Shown here: positions 33,555 to 42,199 of the stretch, piece after piece | Layout of the letters: every line of letters begins with the position of its first letter | Position numbering within the stretch: the first letter of the stretch is position 1 | Made by a program: the position numbers and the translations under genes | Notes under the pieces: model-generated | Database searches by the model: none | What the model saw: the letters and a program-made list of their open reading frames with translations, nothing else | Told to the model about the DNA's origin: nothing | Assembly: GCA_028285625.1 (NCBI GenBank) | Contig: JANQOX010000019.1 | Location: 347,588-411,587, forward strand | Origin: Myxococcota bacterium | Lineage (GTDB): Bacteria > Myxococcota_A > UBA9160 > UBA6930 | DNA length: 64,000 nt | Reading direction: 5' to 3'

Positions 33555-34451
33555 CTACCAGCCGCGGTTGGCCAGGCGCTCGCTCTCGTCGAGCTTGTCG
33601 AGCTCGAGGCCCTCCATCGCTTCGCCGAGTCCGCGCGAGGCGTTCAGCACCTCTTCGGGCTCCTGCCAGTGCGTGGTCGCGTGCACGATGGCCCGCGCGC
33701 GCTTCTCGGGGTCGGCACTCTTGAAGATGCCGCTACCGACGAAGACGGCCTCGGCGCCGAGCGACATGCAGAGCGCTGCGTCTGCGGGCGTGGCGATGCC
33801 GCCGGCCGCGAAGTTCGGCACGGGCAGCTTGCCCAGGCTCGCGACCTTCTTGACCAGGCCCACCGGCGCACCGAGCTCTTTCGCCCGGCTGGCGAGCTCT
33901 TCGCTGCGCAGGGCGCCCAGGCTGCGGATGTCGCCGTTGACCTGCCGCAGATGCCGCACCGCCTCGACGATGTTGCCGCTGCCGGCCTCACCCTTGGTGC
34001 GGATCATGGCCGCGCCCTCGGCGATGCGGCGCAGCGCCTCACCCAGGTCGCGCGCCCCGCAGACGAACGGCGAGCGGAAGTCGTCCTTGGCCACGTGGTG
34101 TGCCTCGTCCGCGGGCGTCAGCACCTCGCTCTCGTCGATGAAGTCTACGCCCAGGGCCTCGAGCACCCTCGCCTCCGAGAAGTGGCCGATGCGCACCTTC
34201 GCCATCACCGGTACGGACACGCTCTTCTGGATGCCCTCGATCACCGCGATGCTGCACATGCGGGCCACGCCGCCGTCGCGCCGGATGTCCGACGGCACGC
34301 GCTCGAGCGCCATCACCGCGGCGGCGCCGGCGTCCTCGGCGATCTTCGCCTCCTCGGGCGTGGTCACGTCCATGATCACGCCTCCCTTCATCATCTCGGC
34401 CAGTCCGACCTTGATCTCGAACGACCGTGCGTCGCTTCCGTTCTCGCTCAT
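33555..34451 (-). CDS. pdxS: pyridoxal 5'-phosphate synthase lyase subunit
   Basis: PdxS makes PLP directly from ribose 5-phosphate, glyceraldehyde 3-phosphate and ammonia (deoxyxylulose-independent route). The 298-aa TIM-barrel protein has [17 protein letters not shown], the [11 protein letters not shown] lysine segment, [13 protein letters not shown] and [15 protein letters not shown]. The ATG has a strong AAGGAGGA site. It sits between the MocR-type regulator gene and pdxT. Confidence 0.96.
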   Translation of the reverse strand: MSENGSDARSFEIKVGLAEMMKGGVIMDVTTPEEAKIAEDAGAAAVMALERVPSDIRRDGGVARMCSIAVIEGIQKSVSVPVMAKVRIGHFSEARVLEALGVDFIDESEVLTPADEAHHVAKDDFRSPFVCGARDLGEALRRIAEGAAMIRTKGEAGSGNIVEAVRHLRQVNGDIRSLGALRSEELASRAKELGAPVGLVKKVASLGKLPVPNFAAGGIATPADAALCMSLGAEAVFVGSGIFKSADPEKRARAIVHATTHWQEPEEVLNASRGLGEAMEGLELDKLDESERLANRGW

Positions 34452-34523
34452 GGGATGTCCTCCTTGGGGGATTCGCTGATTCGCGTTCTTGCGAACTCGC
34501 AGATGGAAAGGCGTCGAGCGCCA

Positions 34524-36002
34524 CTAGATCGCGATCGGGCTCGCGCCCGGCCCGGACGCGAGCCGCTCGCAGCAGAGCCGGCCCAGGCGGGTGATGCCGT
34601 CGCGCAGACCCTCGGGCCCGACCATCGCCAGCGACAGCCGCAGCGCGCTCGACGCGCGGCCGTCGGGGTGAAACTGGAAGCCGGGCGCGAACGTCACCCC
34701 GGCGCGCATGGCGTCGGGCAGCAGGTCACGGGTATCGAGCGCATCGGGCAGCGTGACCCAGAGCTGGTAGCCCCCCTCGGGCTCCGTGAAGCGCGTGCCC
34801 TCGGGCATGGCAAGGCGCAGCGCCTCGACGGCCGCATCGCGGCGGCGGCGCAGCTCGCGGCGCAGCGTCACCAGGTGCCGGTCGTAGGCGCCGGAGCGCA
34901 CGAAGTCGGCGAGCGCGGCCTGGAGCGGCAGTGCCCCACCCAGGTCGGACGCATGTCGCAGCACCAGCAGCGCGTCGACCAGCCGACCGCGCGCCACGAT
35001 GGCGCCGCTTCGTACGCCCGGAAACAGCGACTTCGAGAACGAGAGCAGCTGAAGCACCAGCCCGTCCTCGTCGAGGCCCAACAGCGAGGGCACGGGGCGG
35101 CCCGCGAAGCGCAGGTCCATCTCGAAGGCGTCCTCGACCACGGGCTTGCCGTGGCGCGCCGCAATCGCGAGCAGCGCCTCGCGGTGGCGCAGGTCGGTCG
35201 CGATGCCCATGGGGTTGTGGAACGTGGGGATCGTGTAGAGGAGCTTCACCTCGGGCCGCGCCAGCACGCGGTCGAGCGCCGCCAGGTCGACCCCGTCGCC
35301 CCGCATGGGCACCGGGGCAGGCCGCAGGCCCAGGGCCACCAGGGTGCCGAGCGCGTTCTGGTAGGTCGGGTCTTCGACCGCCACGGCGTCGCCTCGCTCG
35401 GCGAACAGCCGCAGCGCCAGCGCGATGCCTTGGCTCGCGCCCTGGCAGAGCACGACCGACTCGGCGCCCACGCGCGTTCCTGCGGCCGAGAGCCGCTCGG
35501 CCAGCGCGGTGCGCAGGCCCTCGTGCCCCTGCGGGCTGCCGTACCCCAGCAGCTCGGCGCCGTCGCGCGCCAGCGCACGCTGGAGGGCGCGCTGGAAGCC
35601 CTCGACCGGAAACAGGCTCGGGTCGGGCGCCACCGCGTGCAGCGGCAACGCATCGGGGTCGCTGCCGTAGCGAGGGCGGCCGCGCTCGTAGTCGAGCAGG
35701 CGCTCGGTGGCGGCGGACAGCCGCACCTCCGGCGGCGCCGTCTGCACTGCCGCGGGCCGGGCGTCGCGCACGAAGGTGCCGCGGCCGACCCGCGCCACCA
35801 GCAGCCCCTCGGAGGCCAGCGACTCGTAGGCCAGGCTCACGGTGTCCCGGTTCACGCCCAGCTGCTCGGCCAGGGCCCGGATCGGGGGCAGCCGATCGCC
35901 GGCGCCGAGTTCGCCGCCCTCCACCTGCTGGCGGATGGCGTCGGCGATCTGCCGATACACGGGACCCGCCTGGGGCCCCTCTCGCGCGATCCGCACCTGC
36001 AT
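34524..36002 (-). CDS. pdxR: MocR-type regulator (GntR + aminotransferase), PdxR-like
   Basis: This 492-aa fusion has a GntR winged helix at residues 1-80 (YRQIADAIRQQVEGGEL, NRDTVSLAYESL) followed by a class-I aminotransferase fold. The latter has the PLP lysine in SFSKSLFPGVRSG near residue 325 and YTIPTFHNPMG. MocR proteins next to pdxST are PLP-sensing regulators of PLP synthesis, which is the likely role here. It is transcribed in the same direction as pdxST, 73 nt upstream of pdxS. Its promoter region holds repeated CAATT and GACAAT elements. Confidence 0.87.
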   Translation of the reverse strand: MQVRIAREGPQAGPVYRQIADAIRQQVEGGELGAGDRLPPIRALAEQLGVNRDTVSLAYESLASEGLLVARVGRGTFVRDARPAAVQTAPPEVRLSAATERLLDYERGRPRYGSDPDALPLHAVAPDPSLFPVEGFQRALQRALARDGAELLGYGSPQGHEGLRTALAERLSAAGTRVGAESVVLCQGASQGIALALRLFAERGDAVAVEDPTYQNALGTLVALGLRPAPVPMRGDGVDLAALDRVLARPEVKLLYTIPTFHNPMGIATDLRHREALLAIAARHGKPVVEDAFEMDLRFAGRPVPSLLGLDEDGLVLQLLSFSKSLFPGVRSGAIVARGRLVDALLVLRHASDLGGALPLQAALADFVRSGAYDRHLVTLRRELRRRRDAAVEALRLAMPEGTRFTEPEGGYQLWVTLPDALDTRDLLPDAMRAGVTFAPGFQFHPDGRASSALRLSLAMVGPEGLRDGITRLGRLCCERLASGPGASPIAI

Positions 36003-36009
36003 GGCGGGC

Positions 36010-36039
36010 AGGATACGGACCCGGACGCTACCCAGTCAA
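36010..36039 (-). promoter_or_regulatory. candidate promoter of the MocR-type regulator gene
   Basis: On the minus strand TTGACT (36034-36039), an 18-nt spacer and TATCCT (36010-36015) precede the ATG at 36002 by 7 nt, so the transcript would be nearly leaderless. CAATT occurs at 36038 and 36056, GACAAT at 36045 and 36088, and CCAGT/ACTGG form an inverted pair (36032 and 36070); these are candidate regulator-binding elements. Confidence 0.5.
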
Positions 36040-36108
36040 TTCCAGACAATCGGGCCAATTGCCCCGAAAACTGGCGTGATCACACCCGACAATGGCCGGA
36101 TTGAGGGG

Positions 36109-37479
36109 CTAGCCGGCCTCGTCCCCGCCGGCTGGGGGCAGCGCCTTCGCCAGGAGGCCCACGCCGGCCAGGGTGGCCACGGCGGAGCCGACCAGGATGC
36201 CGACCTTCGAGCCGGCGGTGGCGACGGGGTCGGCGAAGGCAAGCGCGGTCACGAACAGCGCCACCGTGAACCCGATGCCCGCCAGCAGGCCGGTGGCGCT
36301 GATGCACGCCCAGTTCACGCCCCGGGGCAGGACCGCGATGCCAAGCCGTACCGACACCCACGCGAACAGGGTGATCCCCAGCGGCTTGCCCACGACCAGG
36401 CCGAGCGCCACCGCCACGGCCACGTTCTGGGCGACCGGATCGGCGAACATGGTGGCGTCGAGTGGTACCCCCGCGTTGGCGAGCGCGAACACCGGCATGA
36501 TGAAGAAGGCCACCGGCCGTTCGAGCAGGTTCACGAGGAAGTCGAGGGGCGAGAGCGTCGAGCGACCCGCGACGGCGAGATCGCGAAGCGCGTGGGTGCG
36601 CTGGTGCCCGCCGTAGTCCGGGTTCTGATCGTGCTCGCCGAAGAGCAGGTCGCGCAGGTGCTCGAGCGAGTGCCGGCCGCGCTCGAGCAGCGACGCATAG
36701 TCCGCGGGCTGCGGCGAGCTCGGCGCGAGCAGGCCGAGCATCACCCCCGCAATCGTGGCGTGCACGCCCGAGTGGTGGGTCTGGTACCAGACGAAGGTGC
36801 CGAGCGCGACGTAGACCACGTAGGAACGCACACCGGCCATGCGCAGCACGAAGCATCCGACCAGGCCCAGACCGGCGAGGCCGAGGCTCGAGAGGTGGAT
36901 CTCGGCGGTGTAGAAGAGCGCGATCACCGTCACCGCGCCCAGGTCGTCGGCGATGGCGAGGGCCAGCAGGAAGACCCGCAGCCCCGGCGGAACCCGGCTT
37001 CCGAGTACCGAGAGCGCCGCCACGGCGAAGGCGATGTCCGTGGCCATGGGGATGCCCCAGCCCCGGAGCGTGGGCTCGCCCAGGTGGAACGCGGCGTAGA
37101 TGCCGGCCGGCACCACCATACCGCCGACGGCCCCCAGGATCGGCAGCATGGCGCGCGAGCGCGTGGACAGCTCGCCCAGCACGATCTCGCGCTTGATCTC
37201 CATGCCGACGACGAAGAAGAAGATCGCCATCAGGCCGTCGTTCACCCAGTGGCCGAGCCCCATCTCGAGGGTGAACACCTCGCCCACGCGAATGCCCACC
37301 GGGGTGTGCCAGAAGTGCTCATAGCTCGCGGCGAACGGCGAGTTCGCCCAGACGAGCGCGATCACTGCCATGCTGAGCAGCAGCAGCGCGCTCGAGGTCT
37401 CCAGCTCGGCGAAGCGGATGAAGGGGCGTACCAGGCGGTCGGCCAGGGTCGGCTGGGACGGATGATCGGGGGCGGCCAT
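36109..37479 (-). CDS. nhaA: Na+/H+ antiporter NhaA
   Basis: NhaA exports Na+ (or Li+) in exchange for protons across the inner membrane. The 456-aa protein shows the family landmarks FFFVVGMEIKREIVLGEL, PMATDIAFAVA, the ion-binding Asp pair in LAIADDLGAV, and PVFALANAGV. Many hydrophobic helices are evident. A hydrophilic insertion with HDQNPDYGGHQRTH near residues 285-300 lies in a cytoplasmic loop and may be regulatory. It is followed on the same strand by the MocR-type gene. Confidence 0.94.
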   Translation of the reverse strand: MAAPDHPSQPTLADRLVRPFIRFAELETSSALLLLSMAVIALVWANSPFAASYEHFWHTPVGIRVGEVFTLEMGLGHWVNDGLMAIFFFVVGMEIKREIVLGELSTRSRAMLPILGAVGGMVVPAGIYAAFHLGEPTLRGWGIPMATDIAFAVAALSVLGSRVPPGLRVFLLALAIADDLGAVTVIALFYTAEIHLSSLGLAGLGLVGCFVLRMAGVRSYVVYVALGTFVWYQTHHSGVHATIAGVMLGLLAPSSPQPADYASLLERGRHSLEHLRDLLFGEHDQNPDYGGHQRTHALRDLAVAGRSTLSPLDFLVNLLERPVAFFIMPVFALANAGVPLDATMFADPVAQNVAVAVALGLVVGKPLGITLFAWVSVRLGIAVLPRGVNWACISATGLLAGIGFTVALFVTALAFADPVATAGSKVGILVGSAVATLAGVGLLAKALPPAGGDEAG

Positions 37480-37557
37480 GGCACCTCGCCAAAATGCGGA
37501 CGGCGATCATACCGACAATCGCCGCAGGCGTGAGCCGTCCGCGAGGTCGAGCGGGAT

Positions 37558-38148
37558 TCAGTCCGCGGGCGGAGCGGGCGGCGGCGCGTTGAAGCGGTTC
37601 ATGGCCACGGTGGTGCCCTCCTCCACGAAGCAGGCGACCGCCTCCACCGCGCGATCCAGGGCGGCATCGCGCGCGACGTGCTCGTCTTCGGCGAATCGCG
37701 CGAGCACGAAGTCACGGGTGGGCATCGGCGACTGGGGACGTCCGATGCCGAGCCGCAGCCGGGGCACGTCTTCGCGGCCCAGGTGGTCGAGCACGTTGGC
37801 CAGCCCACGGTGGCCGCCGTCGCCGCCGCTGCCGCGCAGCCGGATCCGCCCGAGGGGCAGGTCCGCGTCGTCGAACGCCACCAACAGGTCGCGGCTCGGC
37901 TCGACCTCGGGGTGGGCCTCGAGCGCGCTCGCGACGGCGACGCCCGAGTGGTTCATCCAGGTCTCGGGCAACAGCAGCACCACGGGCTCGCCCGCGAGCC
38001 GGCCGCGGCCCACGCGCGCCTCGTGCGCGCGCTCCTCGAGGGCCGCACCCGCCCGTGCGGCCACCCGCTCCATCAGCAGAAAGCCCACGTTGTGGCGGGT
38101 GTCGCGGTAGTCGGGGCCGGGGTTGCCCAGCCCGACCAGGATCTTCAG
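37558..38148 (-). CDS. pth: peptidyl-tRNA hydrolase with CTG start
   Basis: Pth cleaves peptidyl-tRNA released from stalled ribosomes. The 196-aa protein has KILVGLGNPGPDYRDTRHNV with the catalytic His, PETWMNHSG, VAFDDADLPLG and GGHRGLANV. No ATG, GTG or TTG fits the conserved N-terminus: the codon before KILVGLGNPG is CTG, overlapping the rplY stop as CTGA, with AAGGG upstream. A CTG start gives a length close to E. coli Pth (194). It is translationally coupled to rplY. Confidence 0.9.
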   Translation of the reverse strand: MKILVGLGNPGPDYRDTRHNVGFLLMERVAARAGAALEERAHEARVGRGRLAGEPVVLLLPETWMNHSGVAVASALEAHPEVEPSRDLLVAFDDADLPLGRIRLRGSGGDGGHRGLANVLDHLGREDVPRLRLGIGRPQSPMPTRDFVLARFAEDEHVARDAALDRAVEAVACFVEEGTTVAMNRFNAPPPAPPAD

Positions 38149-38825
38149 GAGTCGTCGCCCTTCGCGGCGTCGCCGCCCGAAGCCTCGGCACCCTCGGCGC
38201 CCTCTGCGCCCTCGGCTGCGGCCTCTTCGCCCTCGGCCAGCTCGCCCTCGGGCGTCTCTTCCTCGACCACCTTGGGCTGGACACAACTCGCCACCGAGAG
38301 GTCGCCGTCGGTCCGCACCGAAACGCCGTCGGGAAGCACGAGGTCGCGCACGTGGATCGAGTCGCCGAGTTCGAGCGAGGTCACGTCCACCTCGATGGCC
38401 TCCGGGATCGAGCGCGGCAGGCACTCGAGCTCGATCTCCCGCAGGGCGTGCTCGATGATGCCGCCCATGTCGAGGCCCGCGGCCTTGCCGACGAAGTGGA
38501 TCGGCACCTGGACGTCGACGGTCTGGGTCAGGTCGACGACGTAAAAGTCGGCGTGCAGGTACTTGCCGTAGACCGGCTCGCGCTGCAGCTCCTTGACCAG
38601 CACCACCTCTTCGCCGCCCTCACCCTGCAGGTCGATCAGCGTGTTCATGCCGGCGCCGGTGGTGTGGAGCAGACGCTCGAGTTCCCCGGAGTCGACCGAC
38701 AGGGCGCGCGGCTCGCGACCCTTTCCGTAGAGCACGGCCGGGATGCGGCCGGCGGCGCGCAGTCGGCGCGCGATGCCCTTTCCGGTGTCGGTGCGCGTCT
38801 CGCTCGCGAGGTTGTTCTGTCCCAC
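38145..38825 (-). CDS. rplY: 50S ribosomal protein L25 / general stress protein Ctc
   Basis: L25/Ctc binds 5S rRNA. The 226-aa two-domain form has the N-terminal 5S-binding domain (GKGIARRLRAAGRIPAVLYG) and the C-terminal TL5-type beta domain (PIHFVGKAAGLDMGG, SIPEAIEVDV). Residues from about 185 are an added acidic, Ala/Glu/Gly-rich tail. The start is GTG 38825 with AAGGAG 6 nt upstream. It lies between tRNA-Gln and pth; prs, which I would expect next to it, is missing. Confidence 0.93.
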   Translation of the reverse strand: MGQNNLASETRTDTGKGIARRLRAAGRIPAVLYGKGREPRALSVDSGELERLLHTTGAGMNTLIDLQGEGGEEVVLVKELQREPVYGKYLHADFYVVDLTQTVDVQVPIHFVGKAAGLDMGGIIEHALREIELECLPRSIPEAIEVDVTSLELGDSIHVRDLVLPDGVSVRTDGDLSVASCVQPKVVEEETPEGELAEGEEAAAEGAEGAEGAEASGGDAAKGDDS

Positions 38826-38913
38826 GGTCGGCTCCTTCGATGCCTCGATCCCGGCTCGCAGCGACCGCCGCGTTCACCGATCTCGTCTCGTCTGGTTCGG
38901 GGGTCCTAGGAAG

Positions 38914-38988
<75 letters not shown>

Positions 38989-38998
38989 GAAGGTCCGT

Positions 38999-40042
38999 TC
39001 AAGCTCTCGTTTCGTCCGCCGCCTCGTCGGGAGAAGGCAGGGTCCGCGTGACGATGCTCCGGGCCGGCGCCTCGAGACCGAGTGCGCGCTGTGCAGCAAG
39101 GGCCGCCGCGCGATCGGCGTAGACGCCGAAGACGGTGGGGCCGCTGCCCGAAAGCCCGACGGCGCGGGCGCCTGTCTCTTGGATCTCCTCGCGAAGCACC
39201 CGCACGGCGGGGCAGAGTCGGCTCGCGGACGGCTCGAGGTCGTTCGGGACGACCTCGACAGGTCCCCGGGGCGGGTCCCCGGGCGGCCCACCCATTTCGG
39301 CCAGCCATGCCTCGAGTCGCGCCCGCTGCGATCCGGATCCACCCGGCCCTGCGGAAAGCGGGCCGAACGTAGGGTCTGCCCCCTCGGGCGTCAACGAAGC
39401 CAGGCGCGACCCCGCGGGCCCCGCCGACGCCGCAAACGCACGAAACACCTCGGCCGTAGAGAGGCCCTCGCCCGGATTGGCCAGGAGCAGATCGAGCGAC
39501 GGAACCCCGCCGAGCGGGCCGACCCGCTCGCCGATCCCGGTGACCCAGGCGGGACGCGGGTCGAGAAAGAAAGGCACGTCGGCTCCGAGCCCCAGCGCCA
39601 ACGCCCGAAGGCCCTCCGGGGACACGGCGCCGGGATGGGCCTGGTCGAGCGCGCGCAGCACGGCGGCCGCGTCGCTCGAGCCCCCGCCGAGCCCGGCCGC
39701 CACCGGGATGTGCTTGACCAGATGCAGCGCGACCCCGCCCCCGAGCCCGGCGGCCTCGAGGAAGGCCGTGGCGGCCCGCACCACGAGATTGTCCTGGCCC
39801 GCGGGCAGGCCAGCCGGTGCATCGGCCAGCTCGAGGGAGACGCCGGGCGCCGATCGGCGCGCCACGCGCACCGTGTCGCCCAACGCGAGCGGCAGGAACA
39901 GGCTCTCCAGCAGGTGGTAGCCGTCCTCGCGACGGCCGGTAACGCGCAGGCCGAAGTTTATCTTCGCCGGCGCCTCGAGCTCGATCGCGCCGCGCTCGCC
40001 GGCCGTCCCGCTCACGTGGCCCGCAGCCCGGGCGCCACTCAC
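38999..40042 (-). CDS. ispE: 4-diphosphocytidyl-2-C-methyl-D-erythritol kinase
   Basis: IspE is the GHMP kinase of the MEP isoprenoid pathway. The 347-aa protein has APAKINFGLRVTGRREDGYH near residues 24-43, the ATP-binding PVAAGLGGGSSDAAA near 112-126, a GADVPFFLDP motif and the C-terminal GLSGSGPTVFGV. GTG 40042 overlaps the DUF1844 stop. The first 18 residues are a 9-residue tandem duplication (27 bp), so a second GTG at 40015 is also a usable start. It is followed by tRNA-Gln. Confidence 0.94.
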   Translation of the reverse strand: MSGARAAGHVSGTAGERGAIELEAPAKINFGLRVTGRREDGYHLLESLFLPLALGDTVRVARRSAPGVSLELADAPAGLPAGQDNLVVRAATAFLEAAGLGGGVALHLVKHIPVAAGLGGGSSDAAAVLRALDQAHPGAVSPEGLRALALGLGADVPFFLDPRPAWVTGIGERVGPLGGVPSLDLLLANPGEGLSTAEVFRAFAASAGPAGSRLASLTPEGADPTFGPLSAGPGGSGSQRARLEAWLAEMGGPPGDPPRGPVEVVPNDLEPSASRLCPAVRVLREEIQETGARAVGLSGSGPTVFGVYADRAAALAAQRALGLEAPARSIVTRTLPSPDEAADETRA

Positions 40043-40050
40043 GTGCCCCG
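40011..40050. repeat. 27-bp tandem duplication at the DUF1844/ispE junction
   Basis: CTCACGTG followed by GCCCG occurs at 40011 and, with one mismatch, at 40038, 27 bp apart. On the minus strand each copy contains GTGAG, so both the overlapping stop/start and the ispE N-terminus are duplicated in frame. Confidence 0.65.
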
Positions 40051-40410
40051 GGAGGCCTCGACGTAGCGCATGCGCAGCTCGGTGAGCAGGCCGGTGAGCA
40101 GCTTGGCCTCCTCGTCGCTCAGATTCCCGTGCGTCTTCTCCTCGAGCACCTCGAGCGTGTCGATGGTCTGGCGCGCCACGGGCAGATTGGGCTCGGGGGC
40201 CTCACCGCCCTCGGGATCGGGCGCCTGGCCCAGGTGATAGAGGGCCGAGGTACCGAGGCTCAGCAGCAGGCTCGTGAAGTCGGCCTTGGGCAGCTCGGCG
40301 GCGTGGGCCTCGCCGGCGTCGTGCTGGGCCGGCTCCGGCGGCGCCTCCTCGTCGCCGTCGCTGCCGCGCTTGTCCACGATGGTGAATCCGCGTTCTTCGG
40401 GATCGCTCAT
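40039..40410 (-). CDS. DUF1844 domain-containing protein
   Basis: This 123-aa protein begins with a disordered acidic region (about 1-42). It is followed by the DUF1844 core: DFTSLLLSLGTSALYHLGQ, NLPVARQTIDTLEVLEEKTHGNL and EEAKLLTGLLTELRMRY. The function of DUF1844 is not known to me; it is common next to ispE-region genes in related bacteria. It overlaps the phosphatidyltransferase gene upstream (ATGA) and ispE downstream (GTGA), indicating tight translational coupling of all three. Confidence 0.87.
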   Translation of the reverse strand: MSDPEERGFTIVDKRGSDGDEEAPPEPAQHDAGEAHAAELPKADFTSLLLSLGTSALYHLGQAPDPEGGEAPEPNLPVARQTIDTLEVLEEKTHGNLSDEEAKLLTGLLTELRMRYVEASRGT

Positions 40411-41078
40411 GGGGTCTCCCTTCGGGTTGGGGTCGAGTCGATGGCAGGCGCGCCCTGCCTGGGCGCTGCGCCTTCGTCTGCGGGCGCGCCGTCGGGGTCG
40501 AGGTCGCGCATGCTGCGCTGGGCCAGCGCGATGCGCTGCCCGGCCGTCACGACCGATCCTGCAGCCACCACGCCGAGCGCGAGTGGCATCAGCCCGAACA
40601 GCGCCCCGGCCACCAGGATCACGATGCGTTCGGCGCGCTCGAGGATGCCGCCCTTGAAGCCCGGCACGATCGACTCGGCCCGGGCCTTCGTGTACGAGAC
40701 CATCACCGTGGCCACCAGGCAGAGCCCGGCGAGCCAGGCCAGCCCCAGCTCGTCGTGACGCGCGTAGCCCATCAGGATTCCGAGCAGCAGCGCCATGTCG
40801 ACCAGGCGATCGAGGCTCGAGTCCAAGAAGGCGCCAAAGGCCGAGCTGGTGCCGTTGTGGCGGGCCACCACGCCATCGACGAGGTCGAAGAAGCCCCCGC
40901 CCAGGATCAGGAGGGCGCCCAGGCGCATGGAGCCCTCGTAGAACGCCCAGGCCCCAAGAAGCGAGACCAGCACGCCGATGAGCGAGAGCAGGTTGGGATC
41001 GAGGGGGCGATGGAACAGGAACGGGAACAACCGGTGGACGGTCGCATCCAGGTCCTGGCCGAGCCTCGCCTTGATCAC
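40407..41078 (-). CDS. CDP-alcohol phosphatidyltransferase family protein
   Basis: This 223-aa integral membrane enzyme transfers a phosphatidyl group from CDP-diacylglycerol to an alcohol. The complete signature D-G-x2-A-R-x8-G-x3-D-x3-D is present at about 68-90 (DGVVARHNGTSSAFGAFLDS then SLD). Several hydrophobic segments follow, and the C-terminal 45 residues are polar and probably disordered. The product (phosphatidylglycerol phosphate, phosphatidylinositol phosphate or other) cannot be decided. It starts the coupled unit with DUF1844 and ispE. Confidence 0.88.
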   Translation of the reverse strand: MIKARLGQDLDATVHRLFPFLFHRPLDPNLLSLIGVLVSLLGAWAFYEGSMRLGALLILGGGFFDLVDGVVARHNGTSSAFGAFLDSSLDRLVDMALLLGILMGYARHDELGLAWLAGLCLVATVMVSYTKARAESIVPGFKGGILERAERIVILVAGALFGLMPLALGVVAAGSVVTAGQRIALAQRSMRDLDPDGAPADEGAAPRQGAPAIDSTPTRRETP

Positions 41079-41096
41079 GGCAAGCCCCCGGAAAAA

Positions 41097-41279
41097 CTAG
41101 GCTTCTTCGGGCTTCGCCTCGGCCTCGGCAGGGGGCTCGTCATCGCCCACGAGCTCGGCACGATCGGCGGAGTCCGAGAGGCCCTCGAGCGCCTGGTCGA
41201 GGTCGTCGCGCGCGATCCAGCCGCGCCGGCGCAGCAGGCGGCGATCGAGTTGCAGGTTGCGCAGCGAATCATGAACCAT
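41097..41279 (-). CDS. small hypothetical protein (60 aa)
   Basis: This is a short ORF with ATG at 41279 and GGGGG 7 nt upstream. The product is highly charged: a basic N-terminal half (LRNLQLDRRLLRRRGWIARDD) and an acidic end (ELVGDDEPPAEAEAKPEEA). No family is recognised. It lies 18 nt upstream of the phosphatidyltransferase gene on the same strand and divergent from bamD. The amino-acid pattern looks protein-like, but the evidence is modest. Confidence 0.5.
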   Translation of the reverse strand: MVHDSLRNLQLDRRLLRRRGWIARDDLDQALEGLSDSADRAELVGDDEPPAEAEAKPEEA

Positions 41280-41378
41280 GGTGGTGCCCCCGGGTCTCGT
41301 GCGGGGGCGCACCGTAGCAACGGGTCGGGCCTTCGGGTAGCTTCGACCCTGATTCCGTAGTCGGAAAGGGGGGTTGCC

Positions 41379-42179
41379 TTGTCCAGGCAGATCTTTCGAC
41401 GCTTTCGCCCGGTCCTGATCACCGTGGCGTTCGCCGTGGCACTGGGTTGCAGTTCGACGCCCGAGGTCGAGGATTACGCCGAGCTGCCCTCGGCCGAAGA
41501 GCTCTACCAGCAGGGCCTCGATGCGCTCGAAGACGGGGGCAAGGTCCTGTGGTTCTTCGACACCACGGACTACCAGGGCGCGATCGACGCGTTCCAGGAC
41601 GTCGTCGACAACTACCCCTACAGCGAGTACGCGACGCTCGCCGAGCTGCGCATCGCCGACGCGTTCTTCCAGCAAGAGCTCTGGGACGAAGCGCTCTCCT
41701 ACTACCGCGACTTCGCCGAACTGCATCCCGATCACGAGCGCGTGCCGTACACGGTCTTCCAGGCCGCCATGTGCCACTACAAGCAGGCACGCGACGAGCA
41801 CCGGGACCAGACCGCGACGCGCAAGGCGCTGGGCTTCCTCGACCAGGTGATCACCGACTACCCGTACTCGCCCGAGGCCGCCGAAGCCGAGACGCTCTGG
41901 CGCGATCTGCGCACGCGGCTGGCCAAGCACACCATGGGCATCGCCGACTTCTACCTGGAGCGCCAGGAGTTCCAGAGTGCGGCCGACCGCTACCGCTCGG
42001 TGCTGAACGAGTACCCGGGCCTGGGCCTCGACGCCGATGCGCTCTACAAGCTAGGCGTCTGCTACAGCAACATGAGCCTCGACGACGAGGCGCAGCGCGT
42101 GTTCCAGGTGATCCTCGAGAACTACCAGGGCAGCGAGGTCGCCGAGGCCGCCCAGGACTGGGTGCCGTCCGCCAACTAG
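41379..42179 (+). CDS. bamD: outer membrane assembly lipoprotein BamD
   Basis: BamD is the essential TPR lipoprotein of the BAM complex that inserts beta-barrel proteins into the outer membrane. The 266-aa protein has a signal peptide with lipidated Cys24 (ALGC). TPR-like repeats follow, including YQGAIDAFQDVVDNYPYSEY, LWDEALSYYRDFAELHPDH and FQSAADRYRSVLNEYPG. TTG 41379 is the start, with AAAGGGGGG 6 nt upstream. The DUF5916 and other barrel proteins here would be its clients. Confidence 0.9.
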   Translation: MSRQIFRRFRPVLITVAFAVALGCSSTPEVEDYAELPSAEELYQQGLDALEDGGKVLWFFDTTDYQGAIDAFQDVVDNYPYSEYATLAELRIADAFFQQELWDEALSYYRDFAELHPDHERVPYTVFQAAMCHYKQARDEHRDQTATRKALGFLDQVITDYPYSPEAAEAETLWRDLRTRLAKHTMGIADFYLERQEFQSAADRYRSVLNEYPGLGLDADALYKLGVCYSNMSLDDEAQRVFQVILENYQGSEVAEAAQDWVPSAN

Positions 42180-42199
42180 CGGTGCCGCAGACCGGGCGC

